In this document: in pieces, positions 15,271 to 22,791 of the stretch
How the letters are laid out: the number at the start of each line of letters is the position of its first letter
How positions within the stretch are numbered: the stretch's first letter is position 1
NCBI GenBank assembly: GCA_963843255.1
Contig: CAWJJQ010000015.1
Coordinates: 1-64,000 of the forward strand
Direction of reading: 5' to 3'
From: Bog-159 sp963843255
GTDB taxonomy: Bacteria; Acidobacteriota; Terriglobia; Bryobacterales; Bryobacteraceae
DNA: 64,000 nt
Made by a program: the position numbers and the translations under genes
Notes under the pieces: model-generated
Database searches by the model: none
The model's input: the letters and a program-made list of their open reading frames with translations, nothing else
What the model was told of the DNA's origin: nothing

Positions 15271-17789
15271 AAAAGCGGGGCAGAGTGCCCCGCAGCAGGC
15301 CGAGGGCCTGCCCCACTGGCTGCCTCCATAATTTCCCGCGCGATGGGCGCCGCCACCTGTCCTCCATACCCGCCATGCTCGACCAACACGGCAAACGCGA
15401 TCCGCTTGCTGCCATCCCCATCATAAGGTGCAAACCCTGCGAACCAGGCGTGCGGCTCGCCCTCGCCAAGCTGCGCTGTTCCAGTCTTCCCGGCCAGGTC
15501 CACCGTGGTTCCGGCCATGGCATGCCGCGCCGTGCCTTCCGTGACCACCTTTCGCATGGCACCCGCGATGAAGGCCGCCTGCTCCGCCGTAACCACGGTA
15601 CGCGTTGCGTCGTTCCGCGAATTGCCTGGGTCGAGCACCCAGCGCCCTTGCGGCATCGCCCCGCCCGCCGCGATGGTCGCCGCCACGCGCGCCATTTTGA
15701 ACGGCGTGATCAATAGCGGACCCTGCCCGTACGACGCGAACGGCAGCGCCGCCTTCAACGCCGCTGGATCGCCGGACGGGATATCCAGCAAATCGGCTGT
15801 CTCCTTCAACGCCTGCCACCCCACCGCATACGTTCCAAGCTGCGCGAAATACGCATTGCACGATTCCGCGATGGCGCGCTCCATGGTCAAAGTCCCATGC
15901 GCCCGGTCTTTGATATCGTCCCGGATCGGCCGCCGCCAACCCGTGACTATCGCCCCCACGCGGCCGTCGCTCAGCCGCCGGCAGGTGAACGGCTTGTCGC
16001 GCAGCGCCGGATCCAGCCGCAGCGCGGCCATCGCCGTCACCAGCTTAAAAGTGGACCCCGGCGGATATTCCCCGTACCGGGCGCGGTCCAGCAGATCGTC
16101 ATTCGAAGGTGGAGCGCTGCGCGCGGCGGGCGGCGCGGGCTCCGGCAGGCTGACCATCGCCAGCACATCGCCCGAGCTCGCGTCCATCACCACCACCGCG
16201 CCTTTTTCCTTATTTGCTTGCGCCAGGTGCCGCCGCAGAATCTCCTCTGCCTGCATCTGCAGCCGGATATCGATGGTGGTGTGGACGTTGCGGTCGCGCG
16301 CCAGCAGGCTCGCCAGCGCGGGGTTCCCCGGTTGATGGCGGTACCGCACAAGGGGCACCAACTCCGCATATCGATAGCCCTGCAGCCGCGGATTCGAATC
16401 GTGCTCCACCAGCGACGCATTCGGTGCGTGGAAATTCTCGGCCGTCCGCAGATCGCCTAGAAAATGCGCCGTGGCCGCGCCGAAAGGATAGTGCCGCGAA
16501 TCGAGGCGGGAGCAGGCTTGATCGATGCTGATTCCCAGCGCCTGGTATTGCGCGCGCCGATCCACGAGTTCGTTCCAGTTGCTGGTGGCCAGCAGCACGC
16601 CGTTGCGATCGAAAATGTCGCCCCGCGGGATCTCCCGCGCGATCGAGTTGATGCGCGGGTTGTGCTGCGCGCGCTTCACCCCGTCGTCTTCGAACACGTG
16701 CGTATCCCGCGCCAGGTACTCGCGGTCGTGGATTACCTGGTAGCGCGCCGCAAATCCCAGCAACACCGCACCCGCCGTCGCCAGCGCCGCGCCCGTCCAT
16801 CCGACAGGCGCGCGGAACAGTTTCCGCCCGTCCTCGGCCGGCTTCCCCGCGGAGATTGCCAGCAGCAGCGCGAAAACCAGGAAATTCGCCAGCATGGCGG
16901 TATTGCCCGAGCTCAGAAACGGCGACACCACGCCCGAAAGCGGCAGCGCTCCCAGCACACCCGACGAGATCAGCAACATCTCGAACGTCAGCAGCGATGC
17001 CAGGCCCAGCGCCAGAAAAAACGAATAATCGGAACGCGCCCGCAGGGCGATCCGGAACGCGCGATAGATCAGAAATCCAAACAGCAGCGCAACGCTCGCC
17101 ACGCCCACAAAGCCCCATTCCTCACCGATGGCCGGCAGCACCAGGTCCGTGCTGCCCGCCGGGATCATGCCGGGATCGCCATACCCTGGCCCGGATCCCC
17201 ACACGCCGCCGGTCGAAAAGGCCCAGAGCGCGTGCGCCAGTTGGTTGCCGCCGTGTACCTCGTTATCCCATGGCGAGAGCCACATATTGATGCGATCCAC
17301 AACCGTGTGCGGCTGGCCGATGCGATAGCCGACGGCCACCGCCCCCACCATCACCGCGATCCCCAGCACAGCCAGGCCGGGCCGCCCGTGCGCCACCGAG
17401 AACATGGTCAGAAACAGGAAGAAAAGCACCAGCGCCGGACCGAGATCCTTCAGCACGAAGAACAACAGGATCGCCACCGCCACCGCGCAGGCCACCGGCA
17501 GCACGTGCGCCAGCCGCGGCACGCCCAGCCGGCGCAAGCCTTTCTGCCGCAGGTCCCGCAACCGTTCCCAGTTCCGGGCAAAGTACCCGGCCAGGAACAG
17601 CACCACCAGGATTTTGATTACTTCCACCGGCTGGAAAGGCCCCAGGTTCACTTTGTTATCGCTCGAGCCCGGACCCGTGCCGAATCGCAGCAGCAGCGCG
17701 AATAGCACAAAGGCGGCCAGCAGCGGCGTATAGATCCAATCCGCCAGCCGGCGGTAATCGAGCGCCCGTACCAGCGGCAGCAGGAGCAA
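15267..17789 (-). CDS. FtsW/RodA-penicillin-binding transpeptidase fusion, main part (frameshifted)
   Basis: 840 residues read in this frame. The first 330 residues are the C-terminal two thirds of a SEDS glycosyltransferase (FtsW/RodA): HTVVDRINMWLSPW, GGNQLAHALWAFSTGG and the final helices. The remainder is a class B penicillin-binding transpeptidase with PPGSTFKLV (SxxK), SCNAYF (SxN) and AGKTGTAQ (KTG). Polymerase and cross-linking enzyme are thus on one chain; in most bacteria they are two proteins. The true N-terminus is encoded by the overlapping frame at 17656-18432; removing one base near 17808 joins the two into one protein of about 1,050 residues. The last residues (GPRPAAGHSAPLF) are coded by a repeat-like G/C hairpin element. 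Confidence 0.85.
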   Translation of the reverse strand: MLLLPLVRALDYRRLADWIYTPLLAAFVLFALLLRFGTGPGSSDNKVNLGPFQPVEVIKILVVLFLAGYFARNWERLRDLRQKGLRRLGVPRLAHVLPVACAVAVAILLFFVLKDLGPALVLFFLFLTMFSVAHGRPGLAVLGIAVMVGAVAVGYRIGQPHTVVDRINMWLSPWDNEVHGGNQLAHALWAFSTGGVWGSGPGYGDPGMIPAGSTDLVLPAIGEEWGFVGVASVALLFGFLIYRAFRIALRARSDYSFFLALGLASLLTFEMLLISSGVLGALPLSGVVSPFLSSGNTAMLANFLVFALLLAISAGKPAEDGRKLFRAPVGWTGAALATAGAVLLGFAARYQVIHDREYLARDTHVFEDDGVKRAQHNPRINSIAREIPRGDIFDRNGVLLATSNWNELVDRRAQYQALGISIDQACSRLDSRHYPFGAATAHFLGDLRTAENFHAPNASLVEHDSNPRLQGYRYAELVPLVRYRHQPGNPALASLLARDRNVHTTIDIRLQMQAEEILRRHLAQANKEKGAVVVMDASSGDVLAMVSLPEPAPPAARSAPPSNDDLLDRARYGEYPPGSTFKLVTAMAALRLDPALRDKPFTCRRLSDGRVGAIVTGWRRPIRDDIKDRAHGTLTMERAIAESCNAYFAQLGTYAVGWQALKETADLLDIPSGDPAALKAALPFASYGQGPLLITPFKMARVAATIAAGGAMPQGRWVLDPGNSRNDATRTVVTAEQAAFIAGAMRKVVTEGTARHAMAGTTVDLAGKTGTAQLGEGEPHAWFAGFAPYDGDGSKRIAFAVLVEHGGYGGQVAAPIAREIMEAASGAGPRPAAGHSAPLF
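15275..15320. repeat. G/C hairpin element inside the 3' end of the transpeptidase gene
   Basis: GGGGCA and TGCCCC pair around GAG; after GCAGCA a second stem GGCC-GAG-GGCC follows and then TGCCCCACTGGC. It shares plan and end sequence with 48171-48217. It codes for the last residues of the FtsW-transpeptidase fusion, so the element seems to have lengthened the reading frame. Confidence 0.5.
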
Positions 17790-18432
17790 CAGGCAGCCCA
17801 GAAATACACCCTAGCGCGAACTTGCGGAATTCGAGCGTATCGCGCAAGGGATCGCGCAGGCTGACCATCAGAATCAGCCCAATTCCCGACAGCAGGTGCA
17901 GCGCGGGCAGCATCGCCAAGTCGCCCGAAAACCGCCGCAGACGCCACGCCAGCCACACCAGGTAGAAGCCGCTCAGATAGATCGCCGACCATTCGAGGTA
18001 CGCCCAGCGGAATTCCGCGGGCGTGCGCACGACCCAATTCGGCTTCAACCGGGTCAGCGGCAGCAGGGGCTTGCGCTCGCGGCGCACGCGCGCCAGCGCC
18101 CCCACGTTGGGCAGCGGCCGCGCCTGCTCCAGGAACGCGAATGTCTTCTCCGCCGCGGCCTGGCGCTGGTCGCGGTCCTGAAAGACCTCCAGGAACGGCG
18201 ACAGTTGGTCCGCGCTCGAAACCGCGTTCAGATTCACCATGTCGCCGTGCCGCAATCGCTCCGAAACATCCGCGAAGTTTTGCGTTTTCGCGATGAAGGT
18301 GAAGGCCAGCCCGCAGGTGACGGCGATGGAGGCGGCTGCCAGCCAGATGATGCTGGCCGGACGCTCCGGCTCCCGCAGTGGAACCGCGCGCAACGGTGCG
18401 GACCGGGGGGCCCGCCCCGCGATCATTGCCAT
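17656..18432 (-). CDS. FtsW/RodA-transpeptidase fusion, N-terminal part (frameshifted)
   Basis: This frame encodes the start of the fusion: MAMIAGRAPRSAP, a first membrane helix (about 28-48), a periplasmic stretch of about 100 residues, and helices FRWAYLEWSAIYLSGFYLVW and LHLLSGIGLILMVSLRDPLRDT, the last being a typical FtsW/RodA N-terminal motif. After LEFRKFALG the sense continues in the other frame with VFLGCLLLLLPLVRALDYRR, so residues after about 208 of this frame are nonsense. The break is an extra base close to 17808 (A on plus, T on minus, next to CCC). ATG at 18426 overlaps the kinase stop as ATGA and is an equally good start. Most likely a sequence error; a true broken gene would be unusual for this function. 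Confidence 0.75.
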   Translation of the reverse strand: MAMIAGRAPRSAPLRAVPLREPERPASIIWLAAASIAVTCGLAFTFIAKTQNFADVSERLRHGDMVNLNAVSSADQLSPFLEVFQDRDQRQAAAEKTFAFLEQARPLPNVGALARVRRERKPLLPLTRLKPNWVVRTPAEFRWAYLEWSAIYLSGFYLVWLAWRLRRFSGDLAMLPALHLLSGIGLILMVSLRDPLRDTLEFRKFALGCISGLPVAPAAAGTGARLPPAGGLDLYAAAGRLCAIRAAAAIRHGSGLER

Positions 18433-20057
18433 CGCCGGACCCTCGGCTTGGCGGGCGGTTGCGGCGGGCGCAGGTCCGGAACCGCGATGCCGGGCGACAA
18501 GCCGCTCGCCGTTTCGAAATCCTGCCGTGCGCCGGCCACGTCACCAGCTTCCAGACGCGCGAAGCCCCGTTCCAGGAAAGTGTGCGCGACCGGCTCGGTG
18601 TCGCGAGTTTGGGGGGTGTATCCCAGCCGTTGCGCTTCCCGGATTTCCGCCAGCGCCCGGTCGGGCAAATCAGCGTAGGTCTTGGCCATTGCCAGGTGCG
18701 GATCGGGCCATGCCGGATCCTGCCGCGCAGCTTCCGCAAACCTGCCGCGCGCCGCCGGCAAGTTTTTCGCCAGCACGTTGTACCCGCGCGCCAGCGCCAG
18801 CTTCGCCAGGGTGTGCGTGTCGCGATCGCCCAAATCCACGGCATGGCCCAGCGCGGTTTCGGCCGTATGCCAGTCCGCGCGCCCGATCGCCTGCGCGGCG
18901 GTTCTTTCATAACCCGCCCGCAATGGCACGCGCAGCCGCTCAACGGGCGAGTACTGACCCAAAAACCCGAACTGCCAGTCCAGATCCTGATACAGCTCCC
19001 AATCGAGGTTGGCGCGCAACTGGCGGCTGCCGGTCCAAAAGCGCGAGCAGAGGCTGGTGCCGATAAACAGCAGCATCCCCGCCAGCACGCAGGCCAGCGC
19101 GGTCCCGATTCTCCCTGCCGCGTGCATCCATGGGGGCGCCGGGTGCTTGGGCCGCCGCCCGGATTCCCGCGTCGCATGCGGCTTCCACGCGCCCCGAGTT
19201 TCCTTCTCCGCGACCGTTTCCAAGCCCTCCAAAAATGCATTCAGATCGATCACGAACGCGGCCGCCGAAGGGTACCGCCGCCCCACATCCGGCGCCAGCG
19301 CCTTACGGATGATGGCCTTCAGCGCTCCCGGACAACTGGATGGCAGCGCTCGCGGCGGCCTGCGCGATTGGATCAGCTTCTCCAGTTTCTGCGTGTCTTC
19401 CGCCTGGTAAGGCGGCGATCCGGCCACCATCTCGTATAAGGTCGCGCCCACCGCCCACAGATCCGCCTGTTGGTCCAGCACCGACCGTCCCAGCCGCTCG
19501 GGCGAACAATAGCTGGGGCTCCCGAAATTGTGGAACGTGAAATCGCGATTCGGCCGGAGCGTCTTGGCGATCCCAAAATCCAGCAGCCGCACCGTATCGT
19601 TAGGACCCAGGTGAATGTTCGACGGCTTGATATCGCCGTGCACCACCGCCGCCGGCGCGCCGTCCGGCTGAAAGCTGTGGAACTTCTGCAGCTGGCCGCA
19701 GATCTCAAGCGCCACCCGCGCCGCCCGCAGCGCGCTCATGCGCCCGTCGCGCGTAAGCACCTCCGCCAGGTTGCGGCCCTCCACATACTGCATGGCGACA
19801 AAGAAATAGCCATCCAGGTCGCCGTAATCGTAAACCTCGATCACCCGCGGGTCGAGCACCTGCAACCTCTGCTGGATGGCCGCCCCGCGCCGCTCCGATT
19901 CCGTCACCAGCCGCGACAGCGCATCCGGCCCCGTCTTGATCAGTTTGAGCGCCGCCTGCCGGTTGGCGCGAGTATCATTCGCCAGGTAGACATCGTTCAT
20001 GCTCTTGCCCAGCCGGCGGATGATTTCGTAGGGTCCGAAGCGCGTGGCGGGTTCCAT
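18423..20057 (-). CDS. Membrane Ser/Thr protein kinase with extracytoplasmic TPR-like region
   Basis: About 544 residues. Kinase domain in residues 8-280: Lys38 in AALKLIK, catalytic loop VVHGDIKPSN (HGD instead of HRD), DFGIAKT, the activation segment GSPSYCSPE and DLWAVGATLYEMV. The Gly-rich loop is poor (RLGKSMNDVYLA, only the first Gly kept). One membrane helix follows at about 320-340 (IGTALACVLAGMLLFIG). The outer part of about 200 residues has helical repeats of TPR type (LALARGYNVLAKNLPAARGRF, EIREAQRLGY). ATG at 20057 lies two bases after the phosphatase stop; the open frame to 20156 is rejected. It probably phosphorylates wall-synthesis or FHA proteins of its own operon. Confidence 0.87.
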   Translation of the reverse strand: MEPATRFGPYEIIRRLGKSMNDVYLANDTRANRQAALKLIKTGPDALSRLVTESERRGAAIQQRLQVLDPRVIEVYDYGDLDGYFFVAMQYVEGRNLAEVLTRDGRMSALRAARVALEICGQLQKFHSFQPDGAPAAVVHGDIKPSNIHLGPNDTVRLLDFGIAKTLRPNRDFTFHNFGSPSYCSPERLGRSVLDQQADLWAVGATLYEMVAGSPPYQAEDTQKLEKLIQSRRPPRALPSSCPGALKAIIRKALAPDVGRRYPSAAAFVIDLNAFLEGLETVAEKETRGAWKPHATRESGRRPKHPAPPWMHAAGRIGTALACVLAGMLLFIGTSLCSRFWTGSRQLRANLDWELYQDLDWQFGFLGQYSPVERLRVPLRAGYERTAAQAIGRADWHTAETALGHAVDLGDRDTHTLAKLALARGYNVLAKNLPAARGRFAEAARQDPAWPDPHLAMAKTYADLPDRALAEIREAQRLGYTPQTRDTEPVAHTFLERGFARLEAGDVAGARQDFETASGLSPGIAVPDLRPPQPPAKPRVRRWQ

Positions 20058-20059
20058 GG

Positions 20060-20998
20060 TCACCCTCGCACGACGTGTAGCGCCGCCGGTACCAGCCAAG
20101 CCAGCAGCACGCCCAACAGCACGCCGTAAATCAGAAAAGCGATGCGGCCGGTCCACATCGAGCCGCGCGGTTGCTCTGGCTCCGCCATGCGCATGCGCGT
20201 AGTGGAGTGCCGCGCGCGTGCTTCCGCCAAGCCGCCCGCCGCGCGCCCGCGAAACTCGCCGCCCGCCACCAGCAGCGCCGTGACGTTATCCTTGCCGCCG
20301 GCCTCGTTGGCCGCTTCCACCAGTTCCTGCGCCACGCACTCCGGATCGCCGTCGTACCGCTCCACAATCTCCCGGATCACGGCCGCCGGCAGCAGATCGC
20401 TCAAACCGTCCGTGCACAACAGAAACGCCGCGTCCGGCTTGAAATCGCAGTGCCGGATTTCGATGAAATCGTCGTCGGCGGCTTCGTGCGGACGCGTGCC
20501 CACGTCCCGAAACACTTCGTTGCGGCGCGGGTGCAGCATGGCCTGCTCCTCGGTCAATTCGCCCGCATCCTCGTCCTCGCCCACCGGGGAGTGGTCCGAC
20601 GTCAGCTTGCGGATCCCTCCGTTCCAGATCAGGTACATGCGCGAATCGCCCACGTGCCCGATCACCATCTCGCCATCGTCAACCACCGCCAGCGTCAGCA
20701 CGCAGGCCATGCCCCGCAGGTCGGCCGAGTCGTGCGCGAGCTCGAAAATGCGGTTATTGGCGCTGGCGATCGCCCGCCGGACGCGCTCCTCCGCCGTACC
20801 CAGCTGCCCCTTCAACTCATCGCGGATCGCTTCCACGGCGGCCTCCGCGGCCGTCTCCCCCGCTGCGTGCCCGCCCACCCCGTCCACCACCAGGAACACG
20901 CCGCGCTCCTCATCGATCCAATAGCGATCTTCGTTCGACGTGCGCAGCAGCCCAGTGTCGCTCTCGACGCCTGCCCGCCACGTGACTGCCACGCCCAT
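20060..20998 (-). CDS. PP2C-type Ser/Thr phosphatase with C-terminal membrane anchor
   Basis: 312 residues. PP2C motifs in order: SNEDRYWID near residue 22, VVDGVGGHAAGE (metal-binding Asp/Gly), GMACVLTLAVVDD, HVGDSRMYL, CTDGLSDLL and GGKDNVTALL. One membrane helix lies at about 283-308 (IAFLIYGVLLGVLLAWLVPAAL), as in actinobacterial PstP. It would reverse the action of the kinase encoded next. ATG at 20998 has AAGGAGCGG upstream inside the small membrane gene, whose TGA overlaps this ATG by one base, so the two are translationally coupled. An upstream frame to 21037 is rejected. Confidence 0.9.
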   Translation of the reverse strand: MGVAVTWRAGVESDTGLLRTSNEDRYWIDEERGVFLVVDGVGGHAAGETAAEAAVEAIRDELKGQLGTAEERVRRAIASANNRIFELAHDSADLRGMACVLTLAVVDDGEMVIGHVGDSRMYLIWNGGIRKLTSDHSPVGEDEDAGELTEEQAMLHPRRNEVFRDVGTRPHEAADDDFIEIRHCDFKPDAAFLLCTDGLSDLLPAAVIREIVERYDGDPECVAQELVEAANEAGGKDNVTALLVAGGEFRGRAAGGLAEARARHSTTRMRMAEPEQPRGSMWTGRIAFLIYGVLLGVLLAWLVPAALHVVRG

Positions 20999-21093
20999 CA
21001 GTCCCGCTCCTTCACGATGTGCACCACGATGAAGCACACCACCAGCGCCAGGAAGAGCAGCACGAACGGGATATGCATCTGGTATGGGTGCAT
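20998..21093 (-). CDS. 31-residue single-helix membrane peptide
   Basis: The small frame encodes MHPYQMHIPFVLLFLALVV and ends CFIVVHIVKERD, one membrane helix flanked by a His-rich start and a charged end. Support: a strong ribosome site (AAAGGAG eight bases before ATG at 21093), a stop that overlaps the phosphatase start by one base, and a position ten bases after the FHA gene in a compact operon. I know no family. It may be a membrane partner of the phosphatase, kinase or SEDS protein. Confidence 0.65.
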   Translation of the reverse strand: MHPYQMHIPFVLLFLALVVCFIVVHIVKERD

Positions 21094-21103
21094 GGCGGCT
21101 CCT

Positions 21104-21910
21104 TTACTTCTTCATCTCGAACGAAAGGGTAATGACCTCAGCCACCTGGATGCGCGCCCGGTCCGGCACTGGCTCCTCCGTCCCGCGGGCCAGCTTGCGC
21201 CCGTTCAGCCAGGTGCCGTTCCGGCTGTTGTCGCTGACCGTGAACTTGCCGGTGGCCGGATCGCGCCGCAGCCGTAAGTGCTCGCGCGACACTTCGTCGT
21301 TGGTGTACAGCGGCAGGTCCACCGAGAAATCTTCGCCGCCGCGCCCTATGGTGATCTCGTTCTGGGTCACGAAGTAGCTCTGCGGACCGGAATCGTCCTC
21401 GTAGCGGATCTCGGCGAAGATCTTGTCCACGCCGCGGCGCGTCATGGTGCGGTCCCGCGCCACCCGCTCGGAAGCGATGGAAGTCTCGCGGTCGATCAGG
21501 GTGGTCTTGATGCCCCTGTAACCCGGCTGCGGAATGTCGTTCAGCTCCGAGTGGATCTCGACGTCGCCCGCCGGCACCACGCCCTCACTATCGGCGAAAA
21601 ACTCGATCCACCAGTCATTGCGCGCGATCCGGTAGAGCTTGGTCTTCTTACCCCGCTTGAACAGCGGCGGCTTCACGTTCCATTGCGCCAGGCAGGCCGC
21701 CAGCGCGCGCCGGGCATCTTCCCGGATCAGCTCATGGATCCCCGCCAGCCGCGCATAATCGTCGGGGTGCAGGTAGATGCTGAAGATACACGGCACGAGC
21801 ACGCTGTATCCCATTTCGAACTGCCCCAACTCCATATTGCGAGTCATCTGGTCGATGATGATCTGGCCGCTGATGCGGGCCGGCGAGGGCGATTTCACGG
21901 TCTGTGCCAT
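21104..21910 (-). CDS. FhaA-like protein (DUF3662-type domain plus FHA)
   Basis: 268 residues starting MAQTVKSPSPARISGQI; ATG at 21910 has AGAGGTG eight bases upstream, and the longer frame to 22009 lacks one. The N-terminal 130 residues fit the domain found before FHA in mycobacterial FhaA (LVPCIFSIYLHPDDYARL, RALAACLAQWNVK). The C-terminal FHA domain shows NEITIGRGG, the SREHLRLRRD core and DNSRNGTWLNG, all the phosphothreonine-binding positions. It is the first gene of the operon FHA, membrane peptide, PP2C, kinase, FtsW-transpeptidase, FHA. Confidence 0.88.
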   Translation of the reverse strand: MAQTVKSPSPARISGQIIIDQMTRNMELGQFEMGYSVLVPCIFSIYLHPDDYARLAGIHELIREDARRALAACLAQWNVKPPLFKRGKKTKLYRIARNDWWIEFFADSEGVVPAGDVEIHSELNDIPQPGYRGIKTTLIDRETSIASERVARDRTMTRRGVDKIFAEIRYEDDSGPQSYFVTQNEITIGRGGEDFSVDLPLYTNDEVSREHLRLRRDPATGKFTVSDNSRNGTWLNGRKLARGTEEPVPDRARIQVAEVITLSFEMKK

Positions 21911-22015
21911 CCGAGCACACCTCTTCCGAACAGAACCATAGACGCCTGGAGCCGGGGAGCGGGTTTCGTGAAGGGCCGCCGGGCGCTGATTAAACCATTT
22001 TAAGGCCAAGTGAGC

Positions 22016-22495
22016 CTAAGGCTCTTGGGATTCGAGGAGGGCTTCCAGTTCGGGCAGGACACTCAGATCTTTTTCCCGCCCGGCGGCACGTTTGGCCTTA
22101 ATCAGGCTTTTCAATTCGAGAACAGGAAAACGGCGCTCGTAGGCCTCGACCTCAATGGAACCAGACTTGACTTCCGCGTATGATCCCAGCCCCGAAACCT
22201 CGCCCAGCAGGTCGATGTCTCCTATATCTGTTTGCAGAGTGAACAGGGTACCGTTGCGGAGCGTAGCTTCATCCCAAATGAAAGGAAGCCCTTGCGGAAG
22301 ACCTCTTGGTCGCGGGTGAAATGGCGCGAGGGCCGTCGCCAGCAGCCTCAGGTTTGCCTGGGTCCGGGCATAGCAAATATCGAGGTCGAGCGTGATCCTG
22401 GCCGAGCCATGGATGGAACCCGCCAGCCCACCGACCACCACAAACTCCACGCCTCCATCACATAAAGCTTGAACGGCGCGTGCGAATTGGATCAT
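22016..22495 (-). CDS. Nucleotidyltransferase-fold protein, toxin-like
   Basis: 159 residues. The N-terminal motif VVGGLAGSIHGSARITLDLDICY is the G-G...T-x-D-x-D signature of minimal and AbiEii-type nucleotidyltransferases; a second acidic strand DIGDIDLLGEV supplies the third carboxylate. A helical C-terminus (LELKSLIKAKRAAGREKD) follows, also typical of this group. The start overlaps the stop of the preceding 74-residue gene by four bases. Such pairs often act as toxin-antitoxin modules in which the enzyme modifies tRNA or protein; activity here is inferred from fold and arrangement only. Confidence 0.75.
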   Translation of the reverse strand: MIQFARAVQALCDGGVEFVVVGGLAGSIHGSARITLDLDICYARTQANLRLLATALAPFHPRPRGLPQGLPFIWDEATLRNGTLFTLQTDIGDIDLLGEVSGLGSYAEVKSGSIEVEAYERRFPVLELKSLIKAKRAAGREKDLSVLPELEALLESQEP

Positions 22496-22716
22496 GAACG
22501 CCTACGCGCAATGCCGCGTATGGCTTCAACGGCCTGTGCCGCGTCCTCCAAGCCAACCGCCCGCTCGGCCGGCGTGCGCCGCAACTGGCTGATCAAAAGC
22601 GTCAAGTCGATCCCGTATTCCTTCGCCGCCGCAATGCGGCTACCGGGAGCCGGGTTGCGCAGCCGCTCCTCCGCCCGCGCCAGTTCCTCCGGTGTCAATG
22701 CCCGCAACTCTCGCAC
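22492..22716 (-). CDS. Small helical partner of the nucleotidyltransferase, antitoxin-like
   Basis: 74 residues, GTG start at 22716 with weak CAAGG upstream. Charged, helical and soluble (LTPEELARAEERLRNPAPG, GIDLTLLISQLRRTPAERA). I recognise no DNA-binding motif. It is encoded immediately upstream of, and overlapping by four bases, the nucleotidyltransferase gene; small-gene-first order and overlap are typical of antitoxin-toxin pairs. Similar small proteins precede such transferases in many genomes, but I cannot name the family. Confidence 0.62.
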   Translation of the reverse strand: MRELRALTPEELARAEERLRNPAPGSRIAAAKEYGIDLTLLISQLRRTPAERAVGLEDAAQAVEAIRGIARRRS

Positions 22717-22791
22717 ACCTTGAGTCTACCGCGCAGCACTCCGATGCCGCGTCCGGGCTCGCCCCCCTCGCCCGTGGCGACAAAAGACGAA

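Noticed and set aside
16464..17705. Long plus-strand open frame of 413 codons opposite the FtsW-transpeptidase gene
   Set aside because: Its composition (Arg/Gln/His-rich) is that of an antisense shadow of a G/C-rich gene, without motif or ribosome site. The same holds for long frames at 305-1345, 36047-37117, 39565-40683 and 45461-46300.
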